Assembly (NCBI GenBank): GCA_963782605.1
Contig: CAWAKK010000002.1
Coordinates: 122,945 to 186,944, forward strand
Direction: 5' to 3'
DNA from: JBDTSW01 sp963782605
GTDB taxonomy: Bacteria > Actinomycetota > Thermoleophilia > Solirubrobacterales > 70-9
Length of the DNA stretch: 64,000 nt
Shown here: piece after piece, positions 42,916-51,600 of the stretch
Layout: every line of letters starts with the position of its first letter
Numbering within the stretch: position 1 is the first letter of the stretch
The notes under the pieces: model-generated
Told to the model about the DNA's origin: nothing
Database searches by the model: none
The model's input: the letters and a program-made list of their open reading frames with translations, nothing else
Translations under genes and position numbers: made by a program

Positions 42916-43926
42916 TCAGTTCGTCGCGTCGCTGATCGCGTTGATCTCGGCGAAGATCTTGTCCGCCCCGATCTCCTTCGCATAGGCGGCCATCACCGGG
43001 TCGACGAGCTTCTTCATCTCGGCGCGGTCGGCGAACGGCACGCGTTTCAGCTTGCCCGCCTGCTCGAGCGCGTCGAGTTTCTTGCTGTCTTCCGAGGACT
43101 CGATCTCGCGGCCGTAGGCGCCGGCTTCCTTGCCGGCCTTGAGGATCGCTGCCTGCAGGTCCTGGGGCAGGGTCTTGAAGGTTTTGCCCGAGAAGCAGAT
43201 CGGTCGGATGGTGATCGCGTGCTCCGTCATCGCGAGATGCGGCGCGACTTCGAAGAACTTCATGCTTTCGACGCCGGCGGCTTCGTTCTCGCCCGCGGCG
43301 ATCACGCCGTTCTGGATCGCGTTGTAGACCTCGTTGTAGGCGATCACGGTCGGCGCCATGCCGGCGGCCTGGAACGTGCGGCTCCAGATCGGCGCGCCCT
43401 GCACGCGCACCTTGAGGCCCTTGATCTCGGCAAGGTTCTTCACGGGCTTGTTGACGAAGATGTTGCGGACGCCGCCGCCCGCGTAGCCGATCAGCATCAC
43501 GTCCGCCTTCTCGGCGATCTCGTCGGCGACGGGCTTGAGGATGTCGCGGTCGAGCACCTTGTTCCAATGCTTGAGGTCGCGGAACAGGAAGGGCGCGTCG
43601 ATGAAGGGTGCCGCGCGCGAGAAGGTCGACATGTGCGCGGGCGACACGATCGCGTAGTCCACTGCTTTGCCCTGCGCCATGTACTCGAAATATTGCTTCT
43701 CGAGGCCGAGCGACGAGTTCCGGTGCAGCACGAAGTTGATCGGCTTGCCGTAGTACTTCTTCACGAGCTCCTCGAACTTGAGGAGCGCTTTGTTGAAGGC
43801 GTGGTCGTCGTTGAACTGGACGGCGCCGTTCAACGTGATGACCTGCTGGGCCTGGACTTGAGCGAGCGCGGCGGAAACGGCCGCAAACAGGATAGTGGCC
43901 GCGAACGCGGCCATGAGACGACGCAT
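42916..43926 (-). CDS. dctP: TRAP transporter substrate-binding protein
   Basis: A 336-residue periplasmic DctP-family protein. The signal peptide is LMAAFAATILFAAVSAALAQ. The mature protein has the binding-protein features KALLKFEELVKKYYGKPINF, FLFRDLKHWNKVL, IFVNKPVKNLAEIKGLKVRV and NEVYNAIQNGVIAAGENEAA, which replaces the usual L..G..DG region. ATG 43926 has GGGAGGAAG upstream. The ligand is not predictable; C4-dicarboxylates and other organic acids are usual. Confidence 0.92.
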   Translation of the reverse strand: MRRLMAAFAATILFAAVSAALAQVQAQQVITLNGAVQFNDDHAFNKALLKFEELVKKYYGKPINFVLHRNSSLGLEKQYFEYMAQGKAVDYAIVSPAHMSTFSRAAPFIDAPFLFRDLKHWNKVLDRDILKPVADEIAEKADVMLIGYAGGGVRNIFVNKPVKNLAEIKGLKVRVQGAPIWSRTFQAAGMAPTVIAYNEVYNAIQNGVIAAGENEAAGVESMKFFEVAPHLAMTEHAITIRPICFSGKTFKTLPQDLQAAILKAGKEAGAYGREIESSEDSKKLDALEQAGKLKRVPFADRAEMKKLVDPVMAAYAKEIGADKIFAEINAISDATN

Positions 43927-44131
43927 CGAGCTTCCTCCCTCTGAGGCCGGCGATTTTGGCGTGCCGGCCGTCTTCCTTGAGATTTTGGCGCGCGGAAAGC
44001 TTAAGGGCGAACGGGAAGGGCGGCAACTAAGGCGAGCGGGAGGATTTTGAAAAACTGGCGACCCGGTCGAATGATCGTCCGCGCCATGGCGATGGATCGT
44101 TTGGCCGGCCGGCGGCGTTCCACTCTGCGCC

Positions 44132-44437
44132 ATGAGCAAGCAATCACGCGCGGAACTTCATGCCGAACTCGCACGCCTGGCGAAGCTACTGCCCTCATGG
44201 GCGGCGCGGCTGGTCAACTGGCTGCGCGGCCCCTCGTCGGTGTGGGTGCGCATCCCCCTCGCAATCGTGCTGATCGCGGCCGGTTTGGTAGGCTTTTTGC
44301 CGATCCTTGGATTCTGGATGATCCCCCTCGGTCTGGCGCTTCTGGCCCTGGATGTACCTTTCCTGCAGCGGCCGATGGCGCGCTTGCTGGGCTGGGTGGC
44401 CGACAAGATTGAGGGTCGCAAGCGGGACGCGAAGTGA
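44132..44437 (+). CDS. Small membrane protein (PGPGW-like)
   Basis: A 101-residue protein with two helices in the second half (IPLAIVLIAAGLVGFLPILG, MIPLGLALLALDVPFLQRPM), a basic amphipathic start (MSKQSRAELHAELARLAKLL) and a charged C-terminus. The GFLPILGFWMIPLGLALLAL turn resembles the PGPGW family of putative transmembrane proteins. Function unknown. It stands between the divergent TRAP operon and the convergent methyltransferase. Confidence 0.7.
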   Translation: MSKQSRAELHAELARLAKLLPSWAARLVNWLRGPSSVWVRIPLAIVLIAAGLVGFLPILGFWMIPLGLALLALDVPFLQRPMARLLGWVADKIEGRKRDAK

Positions 44438-44479
44438 GCGCGGGAGCACGTACTTTTTCAAATACGAATTGCTTCCGAG

Positions 44480-45277
44480 CTAGTTCGTGCCTCGTACCGC
44501 CCAGGCGCGAGCAATCAGGGGAATGCTTCCATCGGCCGCGAGAGGCAATCCGGCACGGATGCGATCGCGTAGCGCGACACGATCGGCCTCGGATAAGGAA
44601 GTGCAATACCCCGGCGCCGGGCCCTGACCCGCAAGGAACGGTGACCAATAGTCGTCAAAATCCTTGAAGACCGTCGGCACGTCGATGGCTTTCACCGCCA
44701 CGTTCCGCAGGCCGGCCGCACTGAAGAGGGCAAGGAGCGGCTCCGGCCGGCACACCGGGAAGCGGATGCCTTCGTCGAACTCGCGTGCGGCCGGCTTGAG
44801 CGCGACGGCCGCGTCCCAGAAGTGACGCATGAGCTGCATCTCGCCGCCATAGTCCCACACATAGGCGGCGACCGTGCCGCCCGGCTGCGTGACGCGGCGC
44901 ATCTCGGCTAATCCCTTGGCCGGGTCCGGAATGAAATTCAGCACGAGGCCGGAGACGGTCGCGCCGAATAAGCCGTCGGGCGCGGGTATCGCCTGCGCAT
45001 CGCCCTGGCGGAATTCGACGCGGGGGTCTGTGATTTGCGCACGTGCGGAAGCGAGCAAGCCTTCGGACGGATCGACACCGGTCACGCGGGCAGGCGATGC
45101 GTGGAGCAGGATCGTTCGGCTCAGCGCACCGGTACCGCAGCCGACGTCGAGCCAGCTTCGTCCCCCCGGAATGCCAAGCTCGCGCACCAATTCTGGCGCG
45201 ACAAGCCGGCTCCAGCGACCCACGTAGCGCTCGTAACCTTCACCGACGGCCCAGACGTCGTGCTGCGCGTTGGTCAT
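44480..45277 (-). CDS. SAM-dependent methyltransferase (class I)
   Basis: A 265-residue methyltransferase. Motif I is SWLDVGCGTGALSRTILLHA (residues about 41-60), VTGVDPSEGLLASARAQ is motif II, and FRQGDAQAIPAPDGLFGATV and EMRRVTQPGGTVAAYVWDYG are the later motifs. It resembles UbiE/Methyltransf_11 proteins; the acceptor is unknown. It diverges from the NitT-type binding-protein gene over 135 bases. Confidence 0.85.
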   Translation of the reverse strand: MTNAQHDVWAVGEGYERYVGRWSRLVAPELVRELGIPGGRSWLDVGCGTGALSRTILLHASPARVTGVDPSEGLLASARAQITDPRVEFRQGDAQAIPAPDGLFGATVSGLVLNFIPDPAKGLAEMRRVTQPGGTVAAYVWDYGGEMQLMRHFWDAAVALKPAAREFDEGIRFPVCRPEPLLALFSAAGLRNVAVKAIDVPTVFKDFDDYWSPFLAGQGPAPGYCTSLSEADRVALRDRIRAGLPLAADGSIPLIARAWAVRGTN

Positions 45278-45412
45278 GGCGGGGTTTTAACCGCTTCGGA
45301 AAGCGCCTACCATTTACTTAGACTTCGGCTGCCGGGTATTCCGGTCAAAGCCATGCGAACCAACAATAATAAATTCCAAGCGTCAGGGATCGGAAACAGG
45401 GAGGACGAGGGA

Positions 45413-46429
45413 ATGTCGACAACTCGCGGGACATTCGTTGCCTTCGGCGCCGCGCTGCTGCTCGCCGCGCCTGGCGTCGCGAACGCGCAACACAAGCTCA
45501 CGGTCGCGATGCCGACCACACCGCCGAACATCGTGCACATGCCGATGCACATCGCCAATGAACTCGGCCTGTTCAAGAAGTACGGGCTGGAAGTCAAGGT
45601 CATCGAGCTCGCGGGCGGCGTCTTCACCTTCCGCGCGGTCGTGGCCGGGAGCGCTGACGTCGCCTCCGGGCCTGGGCCGTTCTCGACTGTCGCCCGCCAC
45701 AAGGGCTCGGCCACTAAGATGGTCGTGGCCAACATGCCGAAGCTCGAAGCATCGATGATCGTAACGCAAGACATAAAGACGATGGCCGACCTCAAAGGCA
45801 AACGGATCGGCATTCAGGAGCCGGGCGGTTTCGCCGACACACTCGCGCGTGGCGTGCTGCGGGCGGCCAAGATCGATCCCAAGGAAGTCAATTTTGTCAG
45901 CATCGCCACGGAAGACGTGCCCGCGCTCGTGACCGGCCAGATCGACACGGCGATCCTGCATGTCGAGCAGGAGATCATCGCCCAGCAGAAAATTCCCGGC
46001 CTGCACGCGATCGCCCGCATGTGGGAACTTCAGCCGGAGAATTTGTACAACGCGCTCGTCGTGACGGAGAAGTTGATCAAGGAAAATCCGGCGGCAGTGA
46101 AGGCTTTAGTCAAAGGTCACATCGAGGCGACCCGGCTGATCTACACCGATCGGGCGAAGGTGCTGCCGATCATCGTCAAGTATACGAAGCTGCCGCAGGA
46201 CGTCGCCGAGAAGTCTCTCGAATTCATGGTGCAGCAGTGCATCTGGGACGGCAATCACGGCCTCTCCCCCAAGCGCGTCAATGGCACTGCGGCGTTGATG
46301 GAACGCGTCGGCAACATCCCCAAAGGCGAGGCCCCGAAGTATGAGGACCTCGTCGACCTTTCCTTCGCAAACGAGTCGATCAAGGAGCTCGGCGAATATA
46401 AGGGGCCGCTCTGCCCTTCGGAGGAGTGA
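45413..46429 (+). CDS. ABC transporter substrate-binding protein (NitT/TauT, NMT1-like)
   Basis: A 338-residue periplasmic protein. The signal peptide is GTFVAFGAALLLAAPGVANA. The fold features of the NMT1/THI5-like group follow: VAMPTTPPNIVHMPMHIANE, ELGLFKKYGLEVKVIELAGG, GSADVASGPGPFSTVARHKG and MADLKGKRIGIQEPGGFADT. Start ATG 45413 has GGACGAGGG before it. The gene opens an eleven-gene same-strand cluster and overlaps its permease by 4 bases. The ligand is unknown; homologues bind sulfonates, nitrate, pyrimidine precursors or aromatic acids. Confidence 0.9.
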   Translation: MSTTRGTFVAFGAALLLAAPGVANAQHKLTVAMPTTPPNIVHMPMHIANELGLFKKYGLEVKVIELAGGVFTFRAVVAGSADVASGPGPFSTVARHKGSATKMVVANMPKLEASMIVTQDIKTMADLKGKRIGIQEPGGFADTLARGVLRAAKIDPKEVNFVSIATEDVPALVTGQIDTAILHVEQEIIAQQKIPGLHAIARMWELQPENLYNALVVTEKLIKENPAAVKALVKGHIEATRLIYTDRAKVLPIIVKYTKLPQDVAEKSLEFMVQQCIWDGNHGLSPKRVNGTAALMERVGNIPKGEAPKYEDLVDLSFANESIKELGEYKGPLCPSEE

Positions 46430-47292
46430 TCGGGGCCGGGCCAGCACGAGCCGGAGCAAGCAGGATGACGGTTGCCAACGAGGCTCACGCCGCAGGCATC
46501 GCCGACCGTCCAGTGACGGCCGCCGCTGATCGCACACCGTTTTGGTACCAGCGGGCAATCTTTCGCTACGGGTTCCTTGCGCTGATCCTGATCGTTTGGG
46601 AAATGCTGGGGCCGTTGGTCAACCCGATCCTGTTTTCCTATCCCTCGAAGATCGCGGCCGCGTTCATCGAGCTCACCCTGAGCGGCGAGCTGCCTCACTA
46701 CGCCGCCGAGAGTTTGCAGATCTTGTTCTACGGACTCGCCGCCGCGATCGTGGTCGGAATTCCGCTCGCGGTCCTGATGGCGCGTGTGAAGCCGGTCGAC
46801 TGGGCGCTCGAGCTACCGATCAACGCGTTCTATGCGACGCCGATCGTCGCGCTGGTTCCGCTCCTAGTGTTGTGGTTCGGCATCTACATGCAGGCGAAGA
46901 TCATCGTCGTGTTTCTCTTCGCGGTATTTCCGATCCTGATCAACACGTACCAGGGCGTTCGTGAATGCGACAAGAACCTGCTCGAGGTCGCGCGCTCGTT
47001 CCGATCATCGGAACGGCAGATGTGGAAAGATGTGTTGCTGCCGTTTGCCGTCCCCTACATCGCGGCGGGAATCCGGCTCGCGATCGGTCGCGGGCTGGTC
47101 GGCATGGTGATTGCGGAGTTCTACACGACCATCTCCGGTCTTGGCTTCATGATCACGCGCTACGCCAATGTCTTTGAGACCGACAAGACCTTCGTGCCGG
47201 TGATCCTCTTAATGCTCCTCGGAGTCGCGCTGACGGGCTCACTGAAGTGGGTCGAGCGGCGGATAGCGCCCTGGAGCAGGGCGGACGCTTGA
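46426..47292 (+). CDS. ABC transporter permease (NitT/TauT type)
   Basis: A 288-residue BPD-type permease with six helices (FLALILIVWEMLGPLVNPIL first) and the EAA loop EVARSFRSSERQMWKDVLLP with following PFAVPYIAAGIRLAIGRGLV. GTG 46426 overlaps the binding-protein stop; ATG 46465 is an alternative. A NitT/TauT system normally has its own ATPase beside it, but the next ATPase gene (49412) is of the iron/polyamine type and belongs to another permease. Confidence 0.9.
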   Translation: MIGAGPARAGASRMTVANEAHAAGIADRPVTAAADRTPFWYQRAIFRYGFLALILIVWEMLGPLVNPILFSYPSKIAAAFIELTLSGELPHYAAESLQILFYGLAAAIVVGIPLAVLMARVKPVDWALELPINAFYATPIVALVPLLVLWFGIYMQAKIIVVFLFAVFPILINTYQGVRECDKNLLEVARSFRSSERQMWKDVLLPFAVPYIAAGIRLAIGRGLVGMVIAEFYTTISGLGFMITRYANVFETDKTFVPVILLMLLGVALTGSLKWVERRIAPWSRADA

Positions 47293-47368
47293 GGGTAGTA
47301 GTCGCACGGCACTCGCCATGCGAAACTACTTAGGACGGCTCCACCAACGCACGACCGGACGTGCAATC

Positions 47369-48562
47369 ATGTCCTTCCCTCGGGCATCTCAGGCGCTTGC
47401 GCAATTTACGGTTCTTGACCTCACCCAGGTCAGGGCCGGTCCGACCGCGGTGCGGCAGCTCGCGGACTGGGGCGCCAACGTCATCAAGATCGAGCCGCCC
47501 GCGCGGATGCTCGCCGGCGAGCCTCCCGGCGGTCCGCGCGACGGGCCGGACTTCCAGAACCTGCACCGCAACAAGCGCAGCCTCGAGCTTGATCTGAAAT
47601 CCTCCGAAGGTCTCGCAGCGTTCAAGCGCCTGGTCGAGAAATCCGACGTCGTCGTCGAGAACTTCCGGCCGGACGTCAAGGCGCGGCTCGGAATCGACTA
47701 CGCCAGGCTACGGGAGATCAACCCACGCCTTGTGTACGCAAGCATCTCCGGATTCGGTCAGAGCGGGCCGTACCGCGATCGACCGGGCTTCGACCAGATC
47801 GCGCAAGGCATGGGCGGGCTCATGTCCGTCACCGGACTGCCGGGGCAGGGGCCGATGCGCGTCGGAGTGCCCATCGCCGATCTTGCCGCCGGCCTGTTCT
47901 GCGCGATCGGGATTCTCACGGCGCTGCTCGAGCGCGAAAAATCCGGTGAAGGCCAGTGCATCGAGACGTCGCTGCTCGAAGCGCAGATCTTCATGCTCGA
48001 TTTCCAGGCCGCCCGATGGCTCAACCGGGGCGAAGTACCCGGACAGGCCGGCAACAATCATCCGACGAGCATTCCCACCGGCGTGTTCAAGACCGCCGAC
48101 GGTTACATCAACATCGCCACGACCGGTCAGGTGATGTGGGAACGGCTCGCGCGCGCGATCGGCGCGGCGGCGCTCCTCCAGCGTGCGGAGTTTGAAACTT
48201 CGGGCGCGCGCCTGAAGAATCGAGACGCGTTGAACGCCGCAATCGAGGAATACACCGCCACGCAGACGAGTTCTTATTGGATCGACAAGCTGAATGAGGC
48301 AGGAGTGCCTTGCGGGCCGATCTACGCAATAGACGAAGTGTTCGAAGACCCGCAGGTCAAGCACCTTGGCATTGTGCGCGACGTCGAGACGGCGAAAGGC
48401 GGCCCGCTGCACCTCGTCGGCCAGCCGGTAAAACTCTCCCGCACGCCGAACGTGATCGTGGCACCCCCGCCAGACCGTGGGCAGCACACGGACGAGGTGC
48501 TCAAGGAGTTCGGTTTCAGCGAGCCCGAGGTCGAAGCATTGCGCCGCGCGAACGCCATCTGA
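47369..48562 (+). CDS. Family III CoA-transferase (CaiB/BaiF)
   Basis: A 397-residue enzyme moving CoA between carboxylic acids. Features: LAQFTVLDLTQVRAGPTAVR, LADWGANVIKIEPP, HRNKRSLELDLKSSEGLAAF, VSDVVVENFRPDV-like segment (DVVVENFRPDVKARLGIDY), SGFGQSGPYRDRPGFDQIAQ, and MRVGVPIADLAAGLFCAIGI where the Asp is the expected catalytic residue. Start ATG 47369. In the cluster it could activate an imported acid as its CoA ester for the crotonase-like enzyme next to it. The exact substrate is unknown. Confidence 0.92.
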   Translation: MSFPRASQALAQFTVLDLTQVRAGPTAVRQLADWGANVIKIEPPARMLAGEPPGGPRDGPDFQNLHRNKRSLELDLKSSEGLAAFKRLVEKSDVVVENFRPDVKARLGIDYARLREINPRLVYASISGFGQSGPYRDRPGFDQIAQGMGGLMSVTGLPGQGPMRVGVPIADLAAGLFCAIGILTALLEREKSGEGQCIETSLLEAQIFMLDFQAARWLNRGEVPGQAGNNHPTSIPTGVFKTADGYINIATTGQVMWERLARAIGAAALLQRAEFETSGARLKNRDALNAAIEEYTATQTSSYWIDKLNEAGVPCGPIYAIDEVFEDPQVKHLGIVRDVETAKGGPLHLVGQPVKLSRTPNVIVAPPPDRGQHTDEVLKEFGFSEPEVEALRRANAI

Positions 48563-48592
48563 CTCCGGGCCGATGACAGTCGAGGAACTGAA

Positions 48593-49384
48593 ATGAGTAC
48601 GAGTGACAAGATCGTGACGAAAAAGGAAGGCCGCGTCGGCTACCTGATCTTCAACAACCCGGAACGCCACAACGCTGTGTCGTTGGAGATGTGGGAAACG
48701 GTGGCCCGCGTGCTCAAGGAGTTTGAGCAGGACAAGGAGATCGGCGTCGTCGTGCTGACGGGTGCCGGAGGAAAGGCCTTCGTTTCCGGAGCGGACATTT
48801 CCAAGTTCGAGGATGAACGCGCCACGCTCGAAGCGGTCGCCCGCTACAATGACGCGGTCGAGAACATCTACTCGTCGGTCCACGCGTTTCCCAAGCCCAC
48901 CATCGCCATGATCCGCGGCTACTGCATCGGCGGCGGTCTTGGCCTCGCGGTCAGCTGCGACATTCGGATTGCGGCGGATCACTCGCGCTTCTCGCTGCCG
49001 GCGGCGAAGCTCGGGCTCGGCTACGGATTTCCCGGGGTAAAGCGTTTGGTCGACGTGGTCGGTCCGTCCTTCGCAAAGGAAATCTTCTTCACCGCCCGGC
49101 AATTCGACGTGCAGGAGGCGCACGCGATGCAGCTCGTCAACCGCGTGGTTCTCGACGCCGATATCGAGAGTTACGTCAGGGAGTACGCCGAAACCATCGC
49201 GGCGAACGCGCCGCTCACGGTGAACTCGGTGAAATTTATCGTCGGTGAAGTGATGAAGGACGAGTTGAAGCGGGATCTCGCGCGCTGCGCCGAACTCGTG
49301 AAGGGATGCTTCGCGAGTGCGGACTACGCCGAAGGTCGCAAGGCGTTCATGGAGAAGCGCAAGCCCGTCTTCGTGGGTGGGTGA
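48593..49384 (+). CDS. Crotonase-fold protein lacking both canonical glutamates
   Basis: A 263-residue enoyl-CoA hydratase/isomerase-family protein. The oxyanion-hole segments are present (GGKAFVSGADISKFEDERAT; MIRGYCIGGGLGLAVSCDIR). In hydratases the second segment reads GGGCELA, with the first catalytic Glu; here it is GGGLGLA. The later PEI segment with the second Glu reads PAA (SLPAAKLGLGYGFPGVKRLV). So it is probably not a standard hydratase; isomerase, hydrolase, C-C lyase or decarboxylase chemistry is possible. It lies 30 bases behind the CoA-transferase. Confidence 0.88.
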   Translation: MSTSDKIVTKKEGRVGYLIFNNPERHNAVSLEMWETVARVLKEFEQDKEIGVVVLTGAGGKAFVSGADISKFEDERATLEAVARYNDAVENIYSSVHAFPKPTIAMIRGYCIGGGLGLAVSCDIRIAADHSRFSLPAAKLGLGYGFPGVKRLVDVVGPSFAKEIFFTARQFDVQEAHAMQLVNRVVLDADIESYVREYAETIAANAPLTVNSVKFIVGEVMKDELKRDLARCAELVKGCFASADYAEGRKAFMEKRKPVFVGG

Positions 49385-49411
49385 CGAGCGCTAGAGATCC
49401 GGGGGAGCCAC

Positions 49412-50473
49412 GTGGCAGCGGTCGAGTTGCGCAACCTGACCAAGCATTTCGGCGACGGCGCGGCCGTCGACGACGTGTCGCTCCGCATCGATCACGGATC
49501 GCTCGTCTGCCTGCTCGGACCCTCAGGCTGCGGCAAGACCACCACGCTGCGGTTGATCGCCGGTTTCATCGAGCCCTCCGCGGGTGAGATCCTGGTGGGC
49601 AATCGCGTCGTCTCCTCGCCCGGCAGCGCTCTGCCGCCGGAGCGCCGCAGCATGTCGATGATTTTCCAGAGCTACGCGCTCTGGCCGCACATGACCGTGG
49701 CTGAGAACATCGCGTATGGACTGAAACTGCGAAAGGTCGGTCGCGAGGCGATCGGCAAGAAACTGAACGCAATCCTCGCCACCACGCGGCTCGAGAAATT
49801 CGTCGACCGATACCCGGGTGAGCTTTCGGGTGGGCAGCAGCAGCGGGTCGCGCTCGCGCGGGCGCTGATCGTCGAGCCGGAAACGCTTCTGCTCGATGAG
49901 CCGCTATCCAACCTCGACGCCAATCTGCGCGAGGAAATGCGTTTCGAGATCCGGCGCCTGCACGATACCTACCGCTATACGACGGTCTACGTGACCCATG
50001 ACCAGGTTGAGGCGATGACCACCGCGGACATCATCGCCGTGATGAACGCGGGCAAGATCGAGCAGGCCGGCACGCCCTCCGAGATCTACCATCAGCCGCG
50101 TTCGGAATTCGTCGCGCGGTTCATCGGTTCAAGTAACGTCGTCAAGGGCCGGAACGTGGACGAGCGTCACATCGAGTTCGGCGGACGGCCGCTACGATGC
50201 AGCGGCCCCAAGCTTTCCGCGGGCGGCGAGTCCGCCGTCTCGATCCGCCAGCACGACATCCGGATTTTTGCGGCTAAACCTGAGTCCGGCGACAACCTGC
50301 TGGCGGCGCGCGTGGTGCGGAACGTGTTTCTTGGCGGCAGCCGCGACTACCTGGTCGAGGTCGCCAACGGCACACAGCTTCGCGTGGTAACGTCTGCGGC
50401 GGAGAATATCCCGCAGGGCAGCACGGTCTGGCTGCACCTGCCACCCGATCGCTGCCGGGCGCTGATGGCGTAA
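49412..50473 (+). CDS. ABC transporter ATPase (iron/polyamine type)
   Basis: A 353-residue ATPase from GTG 49412. Walker A is GPSGCGKTTTLRLIAGFIEP, the signature is PGELSGGQQQRVALARALIV, Walker B is LLLDEPLSNLDANLREEMRF, and the switch His is in VTHDQVEAMTTADIIAVMNA. A TOBE domain follows (about 270-350). This layout belongs to FbpC/PotA-type systems. It goes with the binding protein and fused permease directly downstream, and it is the only ATPase in the cluster, so it may also have to serve the NitT-type permease. Confidence 0.92.
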   Translation: MAAVELRNLTKHFGDGAAVDDVSLRIDHGSLVCLLGPSGCGKTTTLRLIAGFIEPSAGEILVGNRVVSSPGSALPPERRSMSMIFQSYALWPHMTVAENIAYGLKLRKVGREAIGKKLNAILATTRLEKFVDRYPGELSGGQQQRVALARALIVEPETLLLDEPLSNLDANLREEMRFEIRRLHDTYRYTTVYVTHDQVEAMTTADIIAVMNAGKIEQAGTPSEIYHQPRSEFVARFIGSSNVVKGRNVDERHIEFGGRPLRCSGPKLSAGGESAVSIRQHDIRIFAAKPESGDNLLAARVVRNVFLGGSRDYLVEVANGTQLRVVTSAAENIPQGSTVWLHLPPDRCRALMA

Positions 50474-50517
50474 TGCAAGAAACAAGAACAACGCGTTGAG
50501 ATGTGGAGGAAACGGCG

Positions 50518-51585
50518 ATGGAGTTAAAGCCGAGTTTGAATCGCAGGGCGTTGCTGCAGGGTTCCGCCGCGTTGGCACTAACAACGTTTGCCGCGCCCGT
50601 CCGGGCACAAGCACCCGCGGCGACCACAATCACGCCGTCGCTGATCGATGCGGCCAAGAAAGAGGGCAAGGTCGCCTGGTACACCTCGGTGGATTTGCCC
50701 GTGGCGGAGCGGGTCGCAAGAGACTTCGAGTCGAAATACCCGGGCATCGCCTGCCGCGTAGAGCGAACCGGCGCGGAGCGCCTTTTTCAGCGCATCGGAC
50801 AGGAAGTCGGCAGCAACATCCATGCGGCCGACGTAGTTCAGTCCTCCGACGCGGCGCATTTTATCGTGTGGCGCCGGGCTGGCCTGCTGACGCCATACGT
50901 TCCGGAAGACGTGGCGAAGCACTATCCGGCGGAGCACAAGGATCCGGACGGGATGTTTGCGACGTTCCGCGCGTGGTTGTGCGTGATCGGATACAACACC
51001 AGCCAGGTGAAGCCCGAAGAGGCGCCGAAGAGCTTTCAGGATCTGCTCGATCCGAAATGGGTGAGCAAGATCGTGAAGGCCCATCCCGGCTACAGCGGCA
51101 CCATCATGACCGCGACGTTCCAGATATCGCGCGATCTTGGCTGGGAGTATTTCGAGAAGCTCGCCAAGCAGAAGATCATGCAGGTGCAGTCGTCGGCCGA
51201 TCCGCCGAAGAAGCTTGCCCTCGGCGAACGCGCGATCATGGCCGACGGCAACGAGTACAATCTGTTCCAGCTGAAAGAGCAGGGGCAGCCGGTCGAGATC
51301 GTCTATGCGGCCGAGGGCACGCCGCTCATCGTCGGCCCGAATGCCGTGTTCAAGAATGCGCCAAATCCCAACGCCGCACGGCTGTTCCAAAGCTACTGCT
51401 TCACGCCCGGCTGCCAGCAACTCATCGTCGACATCGGCGGCCTCCGCTCCGTGCATCCACTCACGAAGGAGAAGCCGGGACGCACGCCGTTCGACCAGAT
51501 CAAGAAGATGAAGGACGATCCGATCGGCGTCGAGAAGCAGAGCGAGGAGATCAAGAAGCGCTACACCAAGATATTCGGCGTGTAG
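50518..51585 (+). CDS. ABC transporter substrate-binding protein (FbpA-like, Tat signal)
   Basis: A 355-residue periplasmic protein. The N-terminus has a twin-arginine type signal (LNRRALLQGSAALALTTFAA). The fold of family 1 binding proteins for iron or small organics follows: AAKKEGKVAWYTSVDLPVAE, HAADVVQSSDAAHFIVWRRA, GYNTSQVKPEEAPKSFQDLL and VYAAEGTPLIVGPNAVFKNA. The Tyr pair typical of iron-binding FbpA is not obvious, so the ligand may be an organic compound. Start ATG 50518 follows GGAGGAAACG. Confidence 0.9.
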   Translation: MELKPSLNRRALLQGSAALALTTFAAPVRAQAPAATTITPSLIDAAKKEGKVAWYTSVDLPVAERVARDFESKYPGIACRVERTGAERLFQRIGQEVGSNIHAADVVQSSDAAHFIVWRRAGLLTPYVPEDVAKHYPAEHKDPDGMFATFRAWLCVIGYNTSQVKPEEAPKSFQDLLDPKWVSKIVKAHPGYSGTIMTATFQISRDLGWEYFEKLAKQKIMQVQSSADPPKKLALGERAIMADGNEYNLFQLKEQGQPVEIVYAAEGTPLIVGPNAVFKNAPNPNAARLFQSYCFTPGCQQLIVDIGGLRSVHPLTKEKPGRTPFDQIKKMKDDPIGVEKQSEEIKKRYTKIFGV

Positions 51586-51600
51586 GCCGGAGAGCCGTTC

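Noticed and set aside
42349..43944. A 531-codon plus-strand frame across the TRAP genes
   Set aside because: It overlaps dctQ and dctP entirely, which show clear signal peptide, helices and family motifs. The frame itself has none.
47708..49123. A 471-codon minus-strand frame opposite the CoA-transferase and crotonase genes
   Set aside because: It spans two unrelated genes on the other strand and has a biased shadow composition.
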